A stretch of DNA of 26,411 nt, taken from NCBI GenBank assembly GCA_038124765.1, contig JAYPCO010000014.1, positions 1-26,411 on the forward strand, read 5' to 3'. Source of the stretch: HIMB59 sp038124765 (GTDB lineage Bacteria > Pseudomonadota > Alphaproteobacteria > HIMB59). A program made the position numbers and the translations under genes. A model generated the notes under the pieces. The model saw only the letters and a program-made list of their open reading frames with translations. It made no database searches and was not told the DNA's origin. This document shows positions 7,943-15,702 of this stretch, piece after piece (positions within the stretch are counted from its first letter, which is position 1; the number at the start of each line of letters is the position of its first letter).

Positions 7943-8863
7943 ATGAAAATAATTTTAATGGGACAACAAGCTTTTGGAAAAAGCACACTAGAAAAATTCC
8001 ATACGGGTACTGATCATGAAGTTGTAGCTGTATACTGCGCACCTGATAAAGAGGGAAAGCCAGTTGATCCAGTTAAAGAGTATGCTCAAAGCGTAGGATT
8101 ACCTGTATACCAACCTTCAAACTTCAAGGATAAAGAAGTTTTAGATCAAATGAGATCTCATGATGCAGATTTATGTGTGATGGCTTATGTTATTATTTTC
8201 GTTCCAGAAGAGGCAAGAGATATTCCAAAGCATGGATCTATTTGTTTTCACCCTTCTTTACTTCCCTTACACAGAGGGCCAAGTTCTATCAACTGGCCGA
8301 TTATTTGGGGATCAACTAAAACTGGTCTTACAATTTTCTACCCTAATGATGGATTAGACGAAGGAGAAGTTTTACTTCAAAAAGAAGTTGAAATTGGAGC
8401 AGATGAAACCCTAGGTGATGTTTATTTTAATAAAATCTTCCCTCTTGGTGTGGATGCATGTATTGAAGCTGCTGATCTTATTGCAGCTGGAAACGCACCT
8501 CGAGTTGCTCAAGATGAGTCTAAAGCAACTTACGAGTCATGGTGTAAAAAAGCAGATGCCAAAATTGATTGGAAAAAGCCAGGAAAAGAAGTTTATAACC
8601 TTATTAGAGGCTGCAACCCACAACCAGGCGCATGGGCAGAGTTTTTAGGTGACGAATTTGTATTTTTAGATACAAAATTTGTTGAGGAACAAAGTGCAGA
8701 ACATTTTCCTGGACAGATAATCTCAATTAACGCTGAGAACGTAAGAATAGCTGTAAAGGGAGGATTTATTGAAGTTTCTCGCTTTAAAACAAAAGATCAA
8801 GGTAAAACTTGGGTAAAAGATATGAATACGGCAGTTATTACAGAGGGGGACTTATTTAGTTAA
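7943..8863 (+). CDS. Formyltetrahydrofolate hydrolase/formyltransferase-domain protein (ALDH1L N-terminal-like)
   Basis: A 306-residue protein of the formyltransferase fold. The catalytic block is FHPSLLPLHRGPSSINW (102-118, His103), followed by DGLDEGEVLLQKE (136-148, Asp139). These resemble the hydrolase domain of 10-formyltetrahydrofolate dehydrogenase (HPSLLPRHRG, DGLDTGDLLLQKE) more than Met-tRNA formyltransferase. Its length equals that domain plus the small C-terminal subdomain (about 205-306), without the aldehyde dehydrogenase part. It probably acts on 10-formyl-THF, releasing formate and THF or passing the formyl group on. Position directly after the Frc-like gene (25 nt, AAGGAG ribosome site) suggests it links formyl-CoA chemistry to the folate pool. 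The exact donor and acceptor are not established. Confidence 0.8.
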   Translation: MKIILMGQQAFGKSTLEKFHTGTDHEVVAVYCAPDKEGKPVDPVKEYAQSVGLPVYQPSNFKDKEVLDQMRSHDADLCVMAYVIIFVPEEARDIPKHGSICFHPSLLPLHRGPSSINWPIIWGSTKTGLTIFYPNDGLDEGEVLLQKEVEIGADETLGDVYFNKIFPLGVDACIEAADLIAAGNAPRVAQDESKATYESWCKKADAKIDWKKPGKEVYNLIRGCNPQPGAWAEFLGDEFVFLDTKFVEEQSAEHFPGQIISINAENVRIAVKGGFIEVSRFKTKDQGKTWVKDMNTAVITEGDLFS

Positions 8864-8869
8864 AATATT

Positions 8870-10180
8870 ATGGCAGCAGAATTATCAGTTGATTTAACAA
8901 CTACTACAGTTGGGATACTTAGTTTAGCAACGTTTGTGATTGCATATGGATTTGTGATGGCCGAGGAGGTTACACATCTTCGAAAATCAAAACCGGTAAT
9001 TTTATCTGCTGGAATTATATGGGCACTTATTGCCTCCGTTTATATTGGTGATAAAGAAATGGCCCATGCTGTTGAACAAGCACTTCGCCATGGGATATTA
9101 GAATACGCCGAGTTATTTTTATTTCTCTTAGTTGCAATGACTTATATTAATGCTCTTGATAATAGAGATGTTTTTAATGCCCTTCGTTCTTATTTGACAA
9201 GTAAAGGTTTTAGTTACAAACAGTTATTTTGGATAACTGGTGTAATAGCATTCTTTTTATCACCGATTGCAGATAATTTAACAACTGCACTAGTACTATG
9301 TGCCGTTTTATTGGCGGTTGGCAAAGATAATAAGAAATTTATTTTAATTGGATGTATTAATATTGTTAGCGCAGCTAATGCGGGTGGTGCTTTTTCACCT
9401 TTTGGTGACATCACTACTTTGATGGTTTGGCAGAAAGGCCACTTAACTTTCTTCGAATTTTTTGCAATCTTTATTCCATCAGTTGTTAACTATATTATAC
9501 CCGCTGTGATTATGAGTTTTGCTGTTCCGAATGAAAAACCTAAATCATCTGGTGAGATAGTAACAATGAAAAGAGGAGCTAAACGTGTAATGTTTTTATT
9601 CTTATGTACAATTGTTACTGCTGTTAGCTTCCATAACTTTTTAACCCTACCTCCGATGATGGGTATGATGCTCGGATTTGGTTATCTTTCATTATTGGGT
9701 TTCTATTTAAAGAAATCTCATGGCAATCACAAAAATGATGGTGACTTGAAATTTGATATTTTGAGAAAAGTTTCTAAGGCAGAATGGGATACATTGTTAT
9801 TCTTCTTCGGCGTTATTCTAAGTGTGGGTGGCCTAGGTTTTATCGGCTATTTAACTCAAATTAATATTTTTATGTACGGTGAACTTGGCGCTACTTGGGC
9901 TAACGTTATGGTTGGTATTTTATCTGCTATCGTTGATAACATCCCTGTGATGTTTGCAGTACTTACCATGAACCCTCCAATGGGTCCTGAGCAATGGGAG
10001 TTAATTACATTAACTGCTGGTGTAGGCGGAAGTATGCTATCAATTGGTTCTGCTGCCGGTGTTGCTTTAATGGGGCAAGCAAGAGGAATGTATACATTCT
10101 TTGGTCACTTGAAGTGGACACCAGTACTCGCACTAGGTTATGCAGCAAGTATTTATGCTCAAATTTTAATTAATTTTTAA
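8870..10180 (+). CDS. nhaD: Na+/H+ antiporter, NhaD type (ArsB/NhaD superfamily)
   Basis: A 436-residue polytopic membrane protein. Seen: ITGVIAFFLSPIADNLTTAL (about 123-142) with the conserved Asp-Asn of the ion-transporter superfamily, then a second membrane motif IVDNIPVMFAV and GGSMLSIGSAAGVALMG near the C-terminus, both typical of NhaD. It exchanges Na+ for H+ across the inner membrane. The ATG follows the previous stop by 6 nt, so it is co-transcribed with the catabolic genes. A plausible reason is to expel Na+ brought in by a Na+-coupled Tct transporter, or to adjust proton balance during decarboxylation. That role is inference. The 3' end overlaps the convergent chorismate mutase gene by 11 nt. 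Confidence 0.88.
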   Translation: MAAELSVDLTTTTVGILSLATFVIAYGFVMAEEVTHLRKSKPVILSAGIIWALIASVYIGDKEMAHAVEQALRHGILEYAELFLFLLVAMTYINALDNRDVFNALRSYLTSKGFSYKQLFWITGVIAFFLSPIADNLTTALVLCAVLLAVGKDNKKFILIGCINIVSAANAGGAFSPFGDITTLMVWQKGHLTFFEFFAIFIPSVVNYIIPAVIMSFAVPNEKPKSSGEIVTMKRGAKRVMFLFLCTIVTAVSFHNFLTLPPMMGMMLGFGYLSLLGFYLKKSHGNHKNDGDLKFDILRKVSKAEWDTLLFFFGVILSVGGLGFIGYLTQINIFMYGELGATWANVMVGILSAIVDNIPVMFAVLTMNPPMGPEQWELITLTAGVGGSMLSIGSAAGVALMGQARGMYTFFGHLKWTPVLALGYAASIYAQILINF

Positions 10181-10460
10181 TCTTAGAGTATTCAAGCTTA
10201 ATTGCTTCTTGAATAAAGATTTGCCAGATACGTACGACTATTTCTGAGTCAATCTTTTCTTTTTTAGCTTTAGCTTTAACCGTATTTAGAATATGCGTGA
10301 TACGCTCATGATCAATAATTTGATCTTGACCTTTTTTTAGCTTTGCAACTTTATGTATTTCATTAAAACGCTTACCTATTAACTTAATAATCTGACTATC
10401 AATATTATCAATATTTTTTCTTACATCTTTTAATTGATCTAAGTTATCTTTTTTCTTCAT
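10170..10460 (-). CDS. Chorismate mutase, AroQ class
   Basis: A 96-residue all-helical monofunctional chorismate mutase, which converts chorismate to prephenate for Phe and Tyr synthesis. Seen: the N-terminal helix LKDVRKNIDNIDSQIIKLIGKR with Arg14 and Arg31 in active-site positions, KLKKGQ, the DHERITHIL turn (Glu52), and a last helix with IWQIFIQEAIKLEY. Length and motif spacing fit the short AroQ domain. It stands alone, not fused to prephenate dehydratase or DAHP synthase. It converges on the antiporter gene with an 11-nt overlap and is divergent from the LOG gene with a 31-nt gap that must hold both promoters. Confidence 0.88.
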   Translation of the reverse strand: MKKKDNLDQLKDVRKNIDNIDSQIIKLIGKRFNEIHKVAKLKKGQDQIIDHERITHILNTVKAKAKKEKIDSEIVVRIWQIFIQEAIKLEYSKIKN

Positions 10461-10491
10461 AATGATATAATTAATACATTAGAAAAAAAAA

Positions 10492-11043
10492 ATGGAAATA
10501 AAAAACTCTCAACATAAAGTTGCCATATTCTGTGGGTCTATGTTTGGTTCTAAGAAAGAATATAAAGATCTTGCTATCAAAGTTACAGATTATTTAACTA
10601 AAAAAAATTATGACATTGTTTATGGAGGAGGGGAAAATGGCCTTATGGGAGTTGTCGCAAATACAGCTTTAAAAAATAAGGCCCACGTCACTGGAATAAT
10701 TCCTCAATTTCTTGAACATCGAGAAACAATTCATCGCAAAATAGATAATTTAATTATAACTAAAACCATGGAACAAAGAAAAAAACATTTTCTCTCAATA
10801 TCAGATAGTTTCATCGCAATACCAGGCGGAGGCGGTACGATAGAGGAAATTAGTCTTGTAATCAGCGCACTGCAGTTAGGTATTATTAAAAATAAGAAAT
10901 TTGTAATCTTTAATTATAAAAATTATTGGACTGATATTATCAATCAATATCAAAAAGTGGTGAATAGTGGATTTGCCTACAAAAATTTCTCATCATTATT
11001 CATTGTATGTAATACTCTCAAAGACTTAAAAGCTGTCTATTAA
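10492..11043 (+). CDS. LOG-family nucleotide phosphoribohydrolase (TIGR00730-type Rossmann protein)
   Basis: A 183-residue cytosolic protein with the two LOG signatures: GGGENGLMGVVA (about 47-58) and PGGGGTIEEI (about 106-115, the PGGxGTxxE motif). Residues EQRKKHF (91-97) match the conserved Arg/Lys segment between them. LOG proteins cleave the N-glycosidic bond of nucleoside 5'-monophosphates such as AMP or cytokinin ribotides, giving free base and ribose 5-phosphate. Many databases label them lysine decarboxylase, which the motif does not support. No clear Shine-Dalgarno precedes the ATG, so translation may be leaderless or weak. The 3' end stops 3 nt from the convergent amidotransferase gene. 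Confidence 0.9.
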   Translation: MEIKNSQHKVAIFCGSMFGSKKEYKDLAIKVTDYLTKKNYDIVYGGGENGLMGVVANTALKNKAHVTGIIPQFLEHRETIHRKIDNLIITKTMEQRKKHFLSISDSFIAIPGGGGTIEEISLVISALQLGIIKNKKFVIFNYKNYWTDIINQYQKVVNSGFAYKNFSSLFIVCNTLKDLKAVY

Positions 11044-11046
11044 TCT

Positions 11047-11823
11047 TTATAAAGTTTTAAGCCAATTACTCAGCTCTGTTTTTCTTAAAGTGTTCGAGTG
11101 TATAGATTGACTATAGCTATTTTTATTGGGTTTCTTAAAATCTTTAATTATTTGTTCAATTTGATTTTTAGTAAAACACCCTTCACCTAAAAGTATTTTT
11201 TTTCGGGCGTTTAATATTTGACCAGTATACTTGAAATTAAATTCAGGGTGGTATTGCGTTCCCCAAAAATATTTGGTGACTAATGACTGAATAGAATAAT
11301 AGTTGTCTGATAATACTACTGAACCTTTTGGTAAAGTTGTTACATGATCTACATGAGAGGCAAAGGCATCAAAAATAGTTGGTTTGCCTTTATACATTTT
11401 ATGACCTTGGCCTTTATGATTGATGGCAATGTTATAGGCAATTCCAATTTCTCTACCTTTTATATTTTTACTAACTGCCCCGCCGTTAGCGACTGAATAT
11501 AATTGCATTCCCCAGCAACTTCCGAACATTTTGACTTTTAAAGCAGAGAGTTTTTTCATCAAGGTAATTTGATTTTTTATTTCTTTTGTATTGTCATACA
11601 TGTTCAAACTTGAACCAGTCCAGACGATACCTTTGAATGATTTAAAAAAGCTATCATCGTATGTTTTGTTCAAATCCATTGAAGGGTAAATAAATGTTGT
11701 TTTTAAGCTAGGTTTAATTTCTGTTAATTGATCTCTGTAAAATTCACATATTGGTTGTAGTTTATGTTTGGCAAGTTTAGACCATCCATTTTTATCGTAT
11801 CCATTAATTATTAGTAAATGCAT
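11047..11823 (-). CDS. Class I glutamine amidotransferase-like protein
   Basis: A 258-residue protein with the full class I amidotransferase triad: nucleophile Cys103 in FGSCWGMQL, and His192 and Glu194 in WGTQYHPEF. The oxyanion strand VWTGSSLNMYD (68-78) is also present. It resembles stand-alone GATase1 proteins often annotated as GMP synthase glutamine domain or gamma-glutamyl-gamma-aminobutyrate hydrolase-like. The synthase domain that would receive ammonia is absent, so it either works with a partner or hydrolyses a gamma-glutamyl compound. The C-terminal tail (about 215-258) is lysine- and asparagine-rich. Its ATG at 11823 is only 22 nt from the divergent transporter start, too little for two separate full promoters. 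No specific substrate can be proposed. Confidence 0.85.
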   Translation of the reverse strand: MHLLIINGYDKNGWSKLAKHKLQPICEFYRDQLTEIKPSLKTTFIYPSMDLNKTYDDSFFKSFKGIVWTGSSLNMYDNTKEIKNQITLMKKLSALKVKMFGSCWGMQLYSVANGGAVSKNIKGREIGIAYNIAINHKGQGHKMYKGKPTIFDAFASHVDHVTTLPKGSVVLSDNYYSIQSLVTKYFWGTQYHPEFNFKYTGQILNARKKILLGEGCFTKNQIEQIIKDFKKPNKNSYSQSIHSNTLRKTELSNWLKTL

Positions 11824-11845
11824 GCATATTTAATATATTGAGTTC

Positions 11846-12724
11846 ATGCAATTGTCAGCATTTATCTATAAGTCGCTGTCAGTGTTATTTTTTGTTTTAA
11901 TGAGTGTTTGTATTAAGGCAACAGGCGATCACATTCCATTATTCCAAGTTGTTTTTTTTCGTAATTTCTTTGCCTTGCTCCCTTTGTTCCTTGTAATTTA
12001 TTTTTATAAATTAGAAATTAAAAGTATCAATAATGTGAAGATGCACATTGCTCGTGCTATCTTAGGAATTTCAGCAATGAGTTTATTTTTTATCTCATTA
12101 AGATATGTGCATTTGGTTGAGATGCAAACAGTCAGTTTTTCATCTGTTTTTTTTATATCGATTTTATCCGTTATTTTCCTTGGTGAAAAAATTGGCTACC
12201 GAAGAATTATTGCTATTGTATTTGGTTTTTTAGGCGTAGTGATTATTTTAGAACCAAATCAAAATATTTTTTCGAACTATTCTATTTTACCATTAATCGC
12301 CAGTTTATTTTTATCTTTTGCTGTCATTGCGTTAAAAAAAATACTTAAAACTAATAATAATATTTTATCTGTTTGGGTCTTTACGATGATGTGCACATTG
12401 ATTAGTTTATGTTTTTATAATCAGAGTTGGATTTGGCCAAATAATTTGGATTTATTATTCATGATTTCTTCTGGTGTATTGGGTTTTATTGCTCAAATTT
12501 GTTTAACTAAATCTTTTCAGTTGGCAGATGCTTCCTTATTGGCTCCTTTAGATTTTTCATCAGTTATATGGTCTTTCTTTTTGGGCTATTTATTTTTTAA
12601 TGAAATCCTAACATCCAATATTTTAATCGGTGGCACTATTGTTTTATTGAGTGTGGGTTATATTTTCTATCGAGAAAGAGTCTTGAAAAAGAGAATTGTT
12701 TTAGGCGTAAATAAGCAATTTTAA
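11846..12724 (+). CDS. DMT-superfamily transporter (EamA domains)
   Basis: A 292-residue membrane protein with about ten hydrophobic helices arranged as two EamA repeats (about 5-137 and 147-280). The first repeat contains FQVVFFRNFFALLPLF near residues 32-47. It also carries the conserved end of an EamA unit, IFLGEKIGYRRIIAIVFGFLGVVII, at about 110-135 (described by position). The second repeat ends in FNEILTSNILIGGTIVLLSV. EamA proteins move metabolites such as amino acids, nucleosides or riboflavin across the inner membrane. Cargo cannot be inferred here. The stop overlaps the convergent VIT-family gene by the shared TTAA (12721-12724). Confidence 0.87.
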   Translation: MQLSAFIYKSLSVLFFVLMSVCIKATGDHIPLFQVVFFRNFFALLPLFLVIYFYKLEIKSINNVKMHIARAILGISAMSLFFISLRYVHLVEMQTVSFSSVFFISILSVIFLGEKIGYRRIIAIVFGFLGVVIILEPNQNIFSNYSILPLIASLFLSFAVIALKKILKTNNNILSVWVFTMMCTLISLCFYNQSWIWPNNLDLLFMISSGVLGFIAQICLTKSFQLADASLLAPLDFSSVIWSFFLGYLFFNEILTSNILIGGTIVLLSVGYIFYRERVLKKRIVLGVNKQF

Positions 12725-13227
12725 GTTAGAAATTTAGAAATTATTCTTTCCAAAAAGATACCGGCAAAAATTACCAACCCTCCACCTAGATAAACCTGCC
12801 AGAAACTAGTAAATAGTTTACTTTTCATATATTTCCATTTTATCACTGCAATCAATGCCAGTTCAAAGACTGTTATTATGATTGCTAAATCTTTAGCTAC
12901 GTTAATATCCTCAATCAAAAAGGGTACTGTATGGAGCATTCCTCCAACAAATGTAGCCACACCAGTGATTATACCTCTCATTACAGGCGAACCCCGGCCT
13001 GTCAATTTACCATCATCACTAATTGCTTCTGCTTGGCCCATGCTTATACCAGCACCTACAGAGACTAAAGTTCCCGCCATAAAAGCTGTTTTGGCATCTC
13101 CCGACACTGCAAAACCAAAAACAGGTGCTAGTGTTGAAATTGATCCATCCATAAAACCTAATAGGGAGGGTTGAACAACCTTTAATAAAAATTGCTCCTC
13201 TTTGTTTCGTTCAGGTAATTTTGACAT
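12721..13227 (-). CDS. VIT1/CCC1-family membrane protein, MbfA-like C-terminal module without ferritin domain
   Basis: A 168-residue membrane protein with about five hydrophobic segments. The blocks QPSLLGFMDGSISTLAPVFG (19-38), VSVGAGISMGQAEAISDDG (about 55-73) and GRGSPVMRG are hallmarks of the membrane half of MbfA/erythrin-vacuolar iron transport proteins, which export iron (or Mn) across the inner membrane. In MbfA these follow an N-terminal ferritin-like domain. Here the protein begins about 18 residues before the membrane module, so the ferritin part is absent. That suggests a stand-alone metal transporter, possibly working with a separate ferritin. Metal specificity is not shown. The gene is convergent with the EamA gene and divergent from glyoxalase I. 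Confidence 0.82.
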   Translation of the reverse strand: MSKLPERNKEEQFLLKVVQPSLLGFMDGSISTLAPVFGFAVSGDAKTAFMAGTLVSVGAGISMGQAEAISDDGKLTGRGSPVMRGIITGVATFVGGMLHTVPFLIEDINVAKDLAIIITVFELALIAVIKWKYMKSKLFTSFWQVYLGGGLVIFAGIFLERIISKFLT

Positions 13228-13310
13228 TGCTATTATTTTATTATCTATATTTTTACCTTATTTAATAGATCCAATTAGACATGATATTAATTTTTTGATA
13301 TTAAAAATTG

Positions 13311-13751
13311 ATGGAATATTTACATACAATGGTACGCGTAACTAACGTAGAAGAGTCATTAGACTTTTACTGCAATAAATTAGGTCTAGTGGAGTTTTCT
13401 CGAATGGATAATGAAAAAGGAAGATTTACATTAATATTTTTATGCGCATCGAATGATTTGGATTTAGCTAAGCAAGGTAAAAAGCCACTACTAGAATTAA
13501 CTTATAATTGGGATCCGGAAGAATATACGGGTGGTCGTAATTTTGGCCATCTAGCTTTTAGGGTAGATAACATTTATGATTTATGCCAACGCTTAATGGA
13601 TAATGGAGTTGTTATAAATAGGCCGCCAAGAGACGGTCATATGGCTTTTATAAAATCTCCTGACGGTATCTCAATAGAACTTTTACAAAAAGGTAATGAT
13701 CTAGAACCCCAAGAACCATGGCTATCGATGCAAAATACTGGGACTTGGTAG
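13311..13751 (+). CDS. gloA: Lactoylglutathione lyase (glyoxalase I)
   Basis: A 146-residue VOC-fold metalloenzyme that isomerises the hemithioacetal of methylglyoxal and glutathione to S-lactoylglutathione. Metal-ligand positions are visible: His5 (LHTMVRV), a Glu in LLELTYNWD, His in FGHLAFRV and Glu in GISIELLQ. The two beta-alpha-beta-beta-beta repeats are intact and length is normal for bacterial GloA. I chose the ATG at 13311; a TTG directly before it (13308) is also in frame but adds only one codon. The gene lacks a clear Shine-Dalgarno and is monocistronic, ending 5 nt from the convergent ATPase-inhibitor gene. Glutathione use agrees with the glutathione S-transferase gene elsewhere in the window. 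Confidence 0.93.
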   Translation: MEYLHTMVRVTNVEESLDFYCNKLGLVEFSRMDNEKGRFTLIFLCASNDLDLAKQGKKPLLELTYNWDPEEYTGGRNFGHLAFRVDNIYDLCQRLMDNGVVINRPPRDGHMAFIKSPDGISIELLQKGNDLEPQEPWLSMQNTGTW

Positions 13752-13756
13752 TTAAA

Positions 13757-14038
13757 TTATATTTCTGATAGTTTTTTTTGTAAGTCTTCTTTGGTTAGAG
13801 AGCCATTATGCTGCGCTAAGACATCTAATGCTTTTCTGAGGATATCTTCATCGCCTGGTTCCTCTAAATCTGATAATACAATCTCTTTAAGTAGGTTAGA
13901 GTTATCAGATTGACCTATATGATCTAAAACAAATTGTGCAAATACTTTGTTTCTAGAATTTCGTTGATCAAACTCAGATTGTTCTTTGTGACTTTGTTCA
14001 GCTTCAAAAGCTCTTTCTCTATCTTTAAATTTATCCAT
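13757..14038 (-). CDS. F1-ATPase inhibitor subunit zeta-like protein (DUF1476)
   Basis: A 93-residue protein matching the alphaproteobacterial DUF1476 family, whose Paracoccus member is the zeta inhibitor of F1-ATPase. The N-terminal FKDRERAFEAEQSHKEQSEF (4-23) is the conserved inhibitory segment. It is followed by RNSRNKVFAQFVLDHIG and then the four-helix core with LSDLEEPGDEDILRKALDVL (about 56-75). It should bind F1 and block ATP hydrolysis when the proton gradient collapses. It lies 7 nt after mmsA on the same strand and is probably co-transcribed with it. The family is largely confined to Alphaproteobacteria, so this gene is a useful lineage clue. Confidence 0.9.
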   Translation of the reverse strand: MDKFKDRERAFEAEQSHKEQSEFDQRNSRNKVFAQFVLDHIGQSDNSNLLKEIVLSDLEEPGDEDILRKALDVLAQHNGSLTKEDLQKKLSEI

Positions 14039-14045
14039 AGTAAGA

Positions 14046-15566
14046 TTATTTCATAGTTGGCATGTTGAGTGAAGCCCCTGCGACATCATCTGGCCATCTG
14101 GAAGTGATAGTCTTTCTTTTGGTATAAAAGTTAATTCCTTCTTGGCCATGCATCCCATGACCTCCAAAAATCGAACCTTTCCAGCCGCCAAAACTATGAA
14201 ATGCCATAGGTACAGGGATAGGGATGTTAATACCAACCATTCCAATTTGAGCATTTTTCATAAAGGTTCTAGCTGCTGTTCCATTTGAAGTGTATATAGA
14301 AGTTCCATTCCCAAATTCATGTTTATTAACCAGTTCGAGTGCGTCCTCAAACTGATTAAGATTAACAACAGATAGCACAGGGCCAAAAATTTCTTCTTTA
14401 TATATGGTCATATTAGTAGTCACGTCATTAAAAATAGTCGGACCGACGAAGTTCCCATTCTCAAAACCCTGAAGATTAACGTTTCTTCCATCCATTTCTA
14501 ATTTAGCACCTTCGCTAATACCTTTTTCAATATAGCCCAAAACTTTTTCTTTATGTTCTTTAGTAATTAATGGACCCATCTCACTTTGAGGGTCTAAAGA
14601 TGCTCCAATTTTAATTTTGGATGCTTTATCTTTAAGTAATTCCATAAAAGGTTTTTGTATATTGCCTATTGGCATTGCAACAGATGTAGCCATACATCTC
14701 TCACCAGCTGAACCAAAAGCAGCACCAATTAAACCGTTAACGGCATCCTCTAAGTTTGCATCTTCCATAATAATCATATGGTTTTTTGCTCCACCCAGTG
14801 CCTGTACTTTTTTATTATATTTTGCTGACTCGGTATAAATATATTGAGCAACAGGAGTAGAACCTACAAAACTTACTGCTGAAATATCAGGTGATTGTAA
14901 AATCATATCGACAACAGTTTTATCTCCATTGAGAACATTTAGAACGTTATCGGGAAGGCCAGCTTCAGACATTAACTCTGCTAATCGAAGAGAGCATTGA
15001 GGAACTTTCTCAGAAGGTTTTAAAAGAAAAGCATTACCGCATGCAATAGATAAAGGAAACATCCACATAGGTACCATCGCAGGAAAATTAAATGGTGTAA
15101 TGCCCGCACAAATTCCTATTGGTTGACGAATATCAAATGAGTCAACATTTGTGCCTACATTAACAGAGTGACTTCCTTTTAATAAGTGAGGTATACCACA
15201 AGCAAAGTCGACAACCTCCAGCCCCCTTTGAAGAGATCCTTTAGCATCAGAAAACACTTTTCCGTGTTCTTCAGAAATAATTTTTGCAATATTGTCGAAA
15301 TCTTTTTCAATCAGATTTTTATATTTAAATAGAATAGAACTTCTTTTTGTAATTGCTGTATCTGCCCAAGTAGCTTGAGCTACTTTCATAGATTGTATAG
15401 TTTTATCAAAGTCCTCTTTAGAGGTAATTTGAACTTCGGCGTATTGCTCGCCTGTAGTCGGTTTATAAAGAGGAATTGATTTATTGCCTGAAAAATCAGC
15501 TCTTTTACCGCCTATAAAATTTCCTATTTTTAGCATTGAAACGATAAAATATTGAAAAGTTTTCAA
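14046..15566 (-). CDS. mmsA: CoA-acylating methylmalonate-semialdehyde dehydrogenase
   Basis: A 506-residue aldehyde-dehydrogenase-fold enzyme that oxidises methylmalonate or malonate semialdehyde to propionyl-CoA or acetyl-CoA with NAD and CoA, in valine, beta-alanine and inositol breakdown. Seen: ITPFNFPAMVPMWMFP (156-171), NAD loop FVGSTPVA (233-240), ALGGAKNHMII (257-267) where ordinary aldehyde dehydrogenases have a Glu base, and catalytic Cys291 in GSAGERCMA. The start is uncertain. A TTG at 15566 has an AGGA (15574-15577) 7 nt upstream, whereas an ATG at 15536, nearer the usual family N-terminus, has no ribosome site. I favour the TTG. The gene is followed by the zeta-like gene and is divergent from the TPP riboswitch. 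Confidence 0.93.
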   Translation of the reverse strand: MKTFQYFIVSMLKIGNFIGGKRADFSGNKSIPLYKPTTGEQYAEVQITSKEDFDKTIQSMKVAQATWADTAITKRSSILFKYKNLIEKDFDNIAKIISEEHGKVFSDAKGSLQRGLEVVDFACGIPHLLKGSHSVNVGTNVDSFDIRQPIGICAGITPFNFPAMVPMWMFPLSIACGNAFLLKPSEKVPQCSLRLAELMSEAGLPDNVLNVLNGDKTVVDMILQSPDISAVSFVGSTPVAQYIYTESAKYNKKVQALGGAKNHMIIMEDANLEDAVNGLIGAAFGSAGERCMATSVAMPIGNIQKPFMELLKDKASKIKIGASLDPQSEMGPLITKEHKEKVLGYIEKGISEGAKLEMDGRNVNLQGFENGNFVGPTIFNDVTTNMTIYKEEIFGPVLSVVNLNQFEDALELVNKHEFGNGTSIYTSNGTAARTFMKNAQIGMVGINIPIPVPMAFHSFGGWKGSIFGGHGMHGQEGINFYTKRKTITSRWPDDVAGASLNMPTMK

Positions 15567-15617
15567 ATGTAAATCCTAAATTCATTGATTTTAGTAACAT
15601 TGTTGCTACAATTTTTC

Positions 15618-15702
15618 ATAACAGGGGTGCTCGAATGAGCTGAGAAAGATAAACGTTCTTAACCCTCGAACCTGAACCGGATAATGCCGGCGTAGGAAGT
15701 TT
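15618..15702 (+). ncRNA. TPP riboswitch (THI element)
   Basis: The conserved THI-box landmarks occur in order and spacing: GGGGTGC (15624-15630), GCTGAGAAAGAT (15639-15650), ACCCTCGAACCTGAACCGG (15662-15680) and ATAATGCCGGCGTAGGAAG (15681-15699). The helix CCGG/CCGG with loop ATAATG is intact. It lies in the 5' leader of thiB, on the same strand. TPP binding is expected to reduce expression of the thiamin importer. Boundaries are good to a few bases. Confidence 0.96.

Noticed and set aside
7943..8863. Annotation as Met-tRNA formyltransferase
   Set aside because: The catalytic block (HPSLLPLHRG, DGLDEGEVLLQKE) fits the formyl-THF dehydrogenase hydrolase domain better, and the operon context is catabolic.
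10492..11043. Annotation as lysine decarboxylase
   Set aside because: The PGGxGTxxE motif marks LOG-family phosphoribohydrolases; no PLP-binding decarboxylase features are present.
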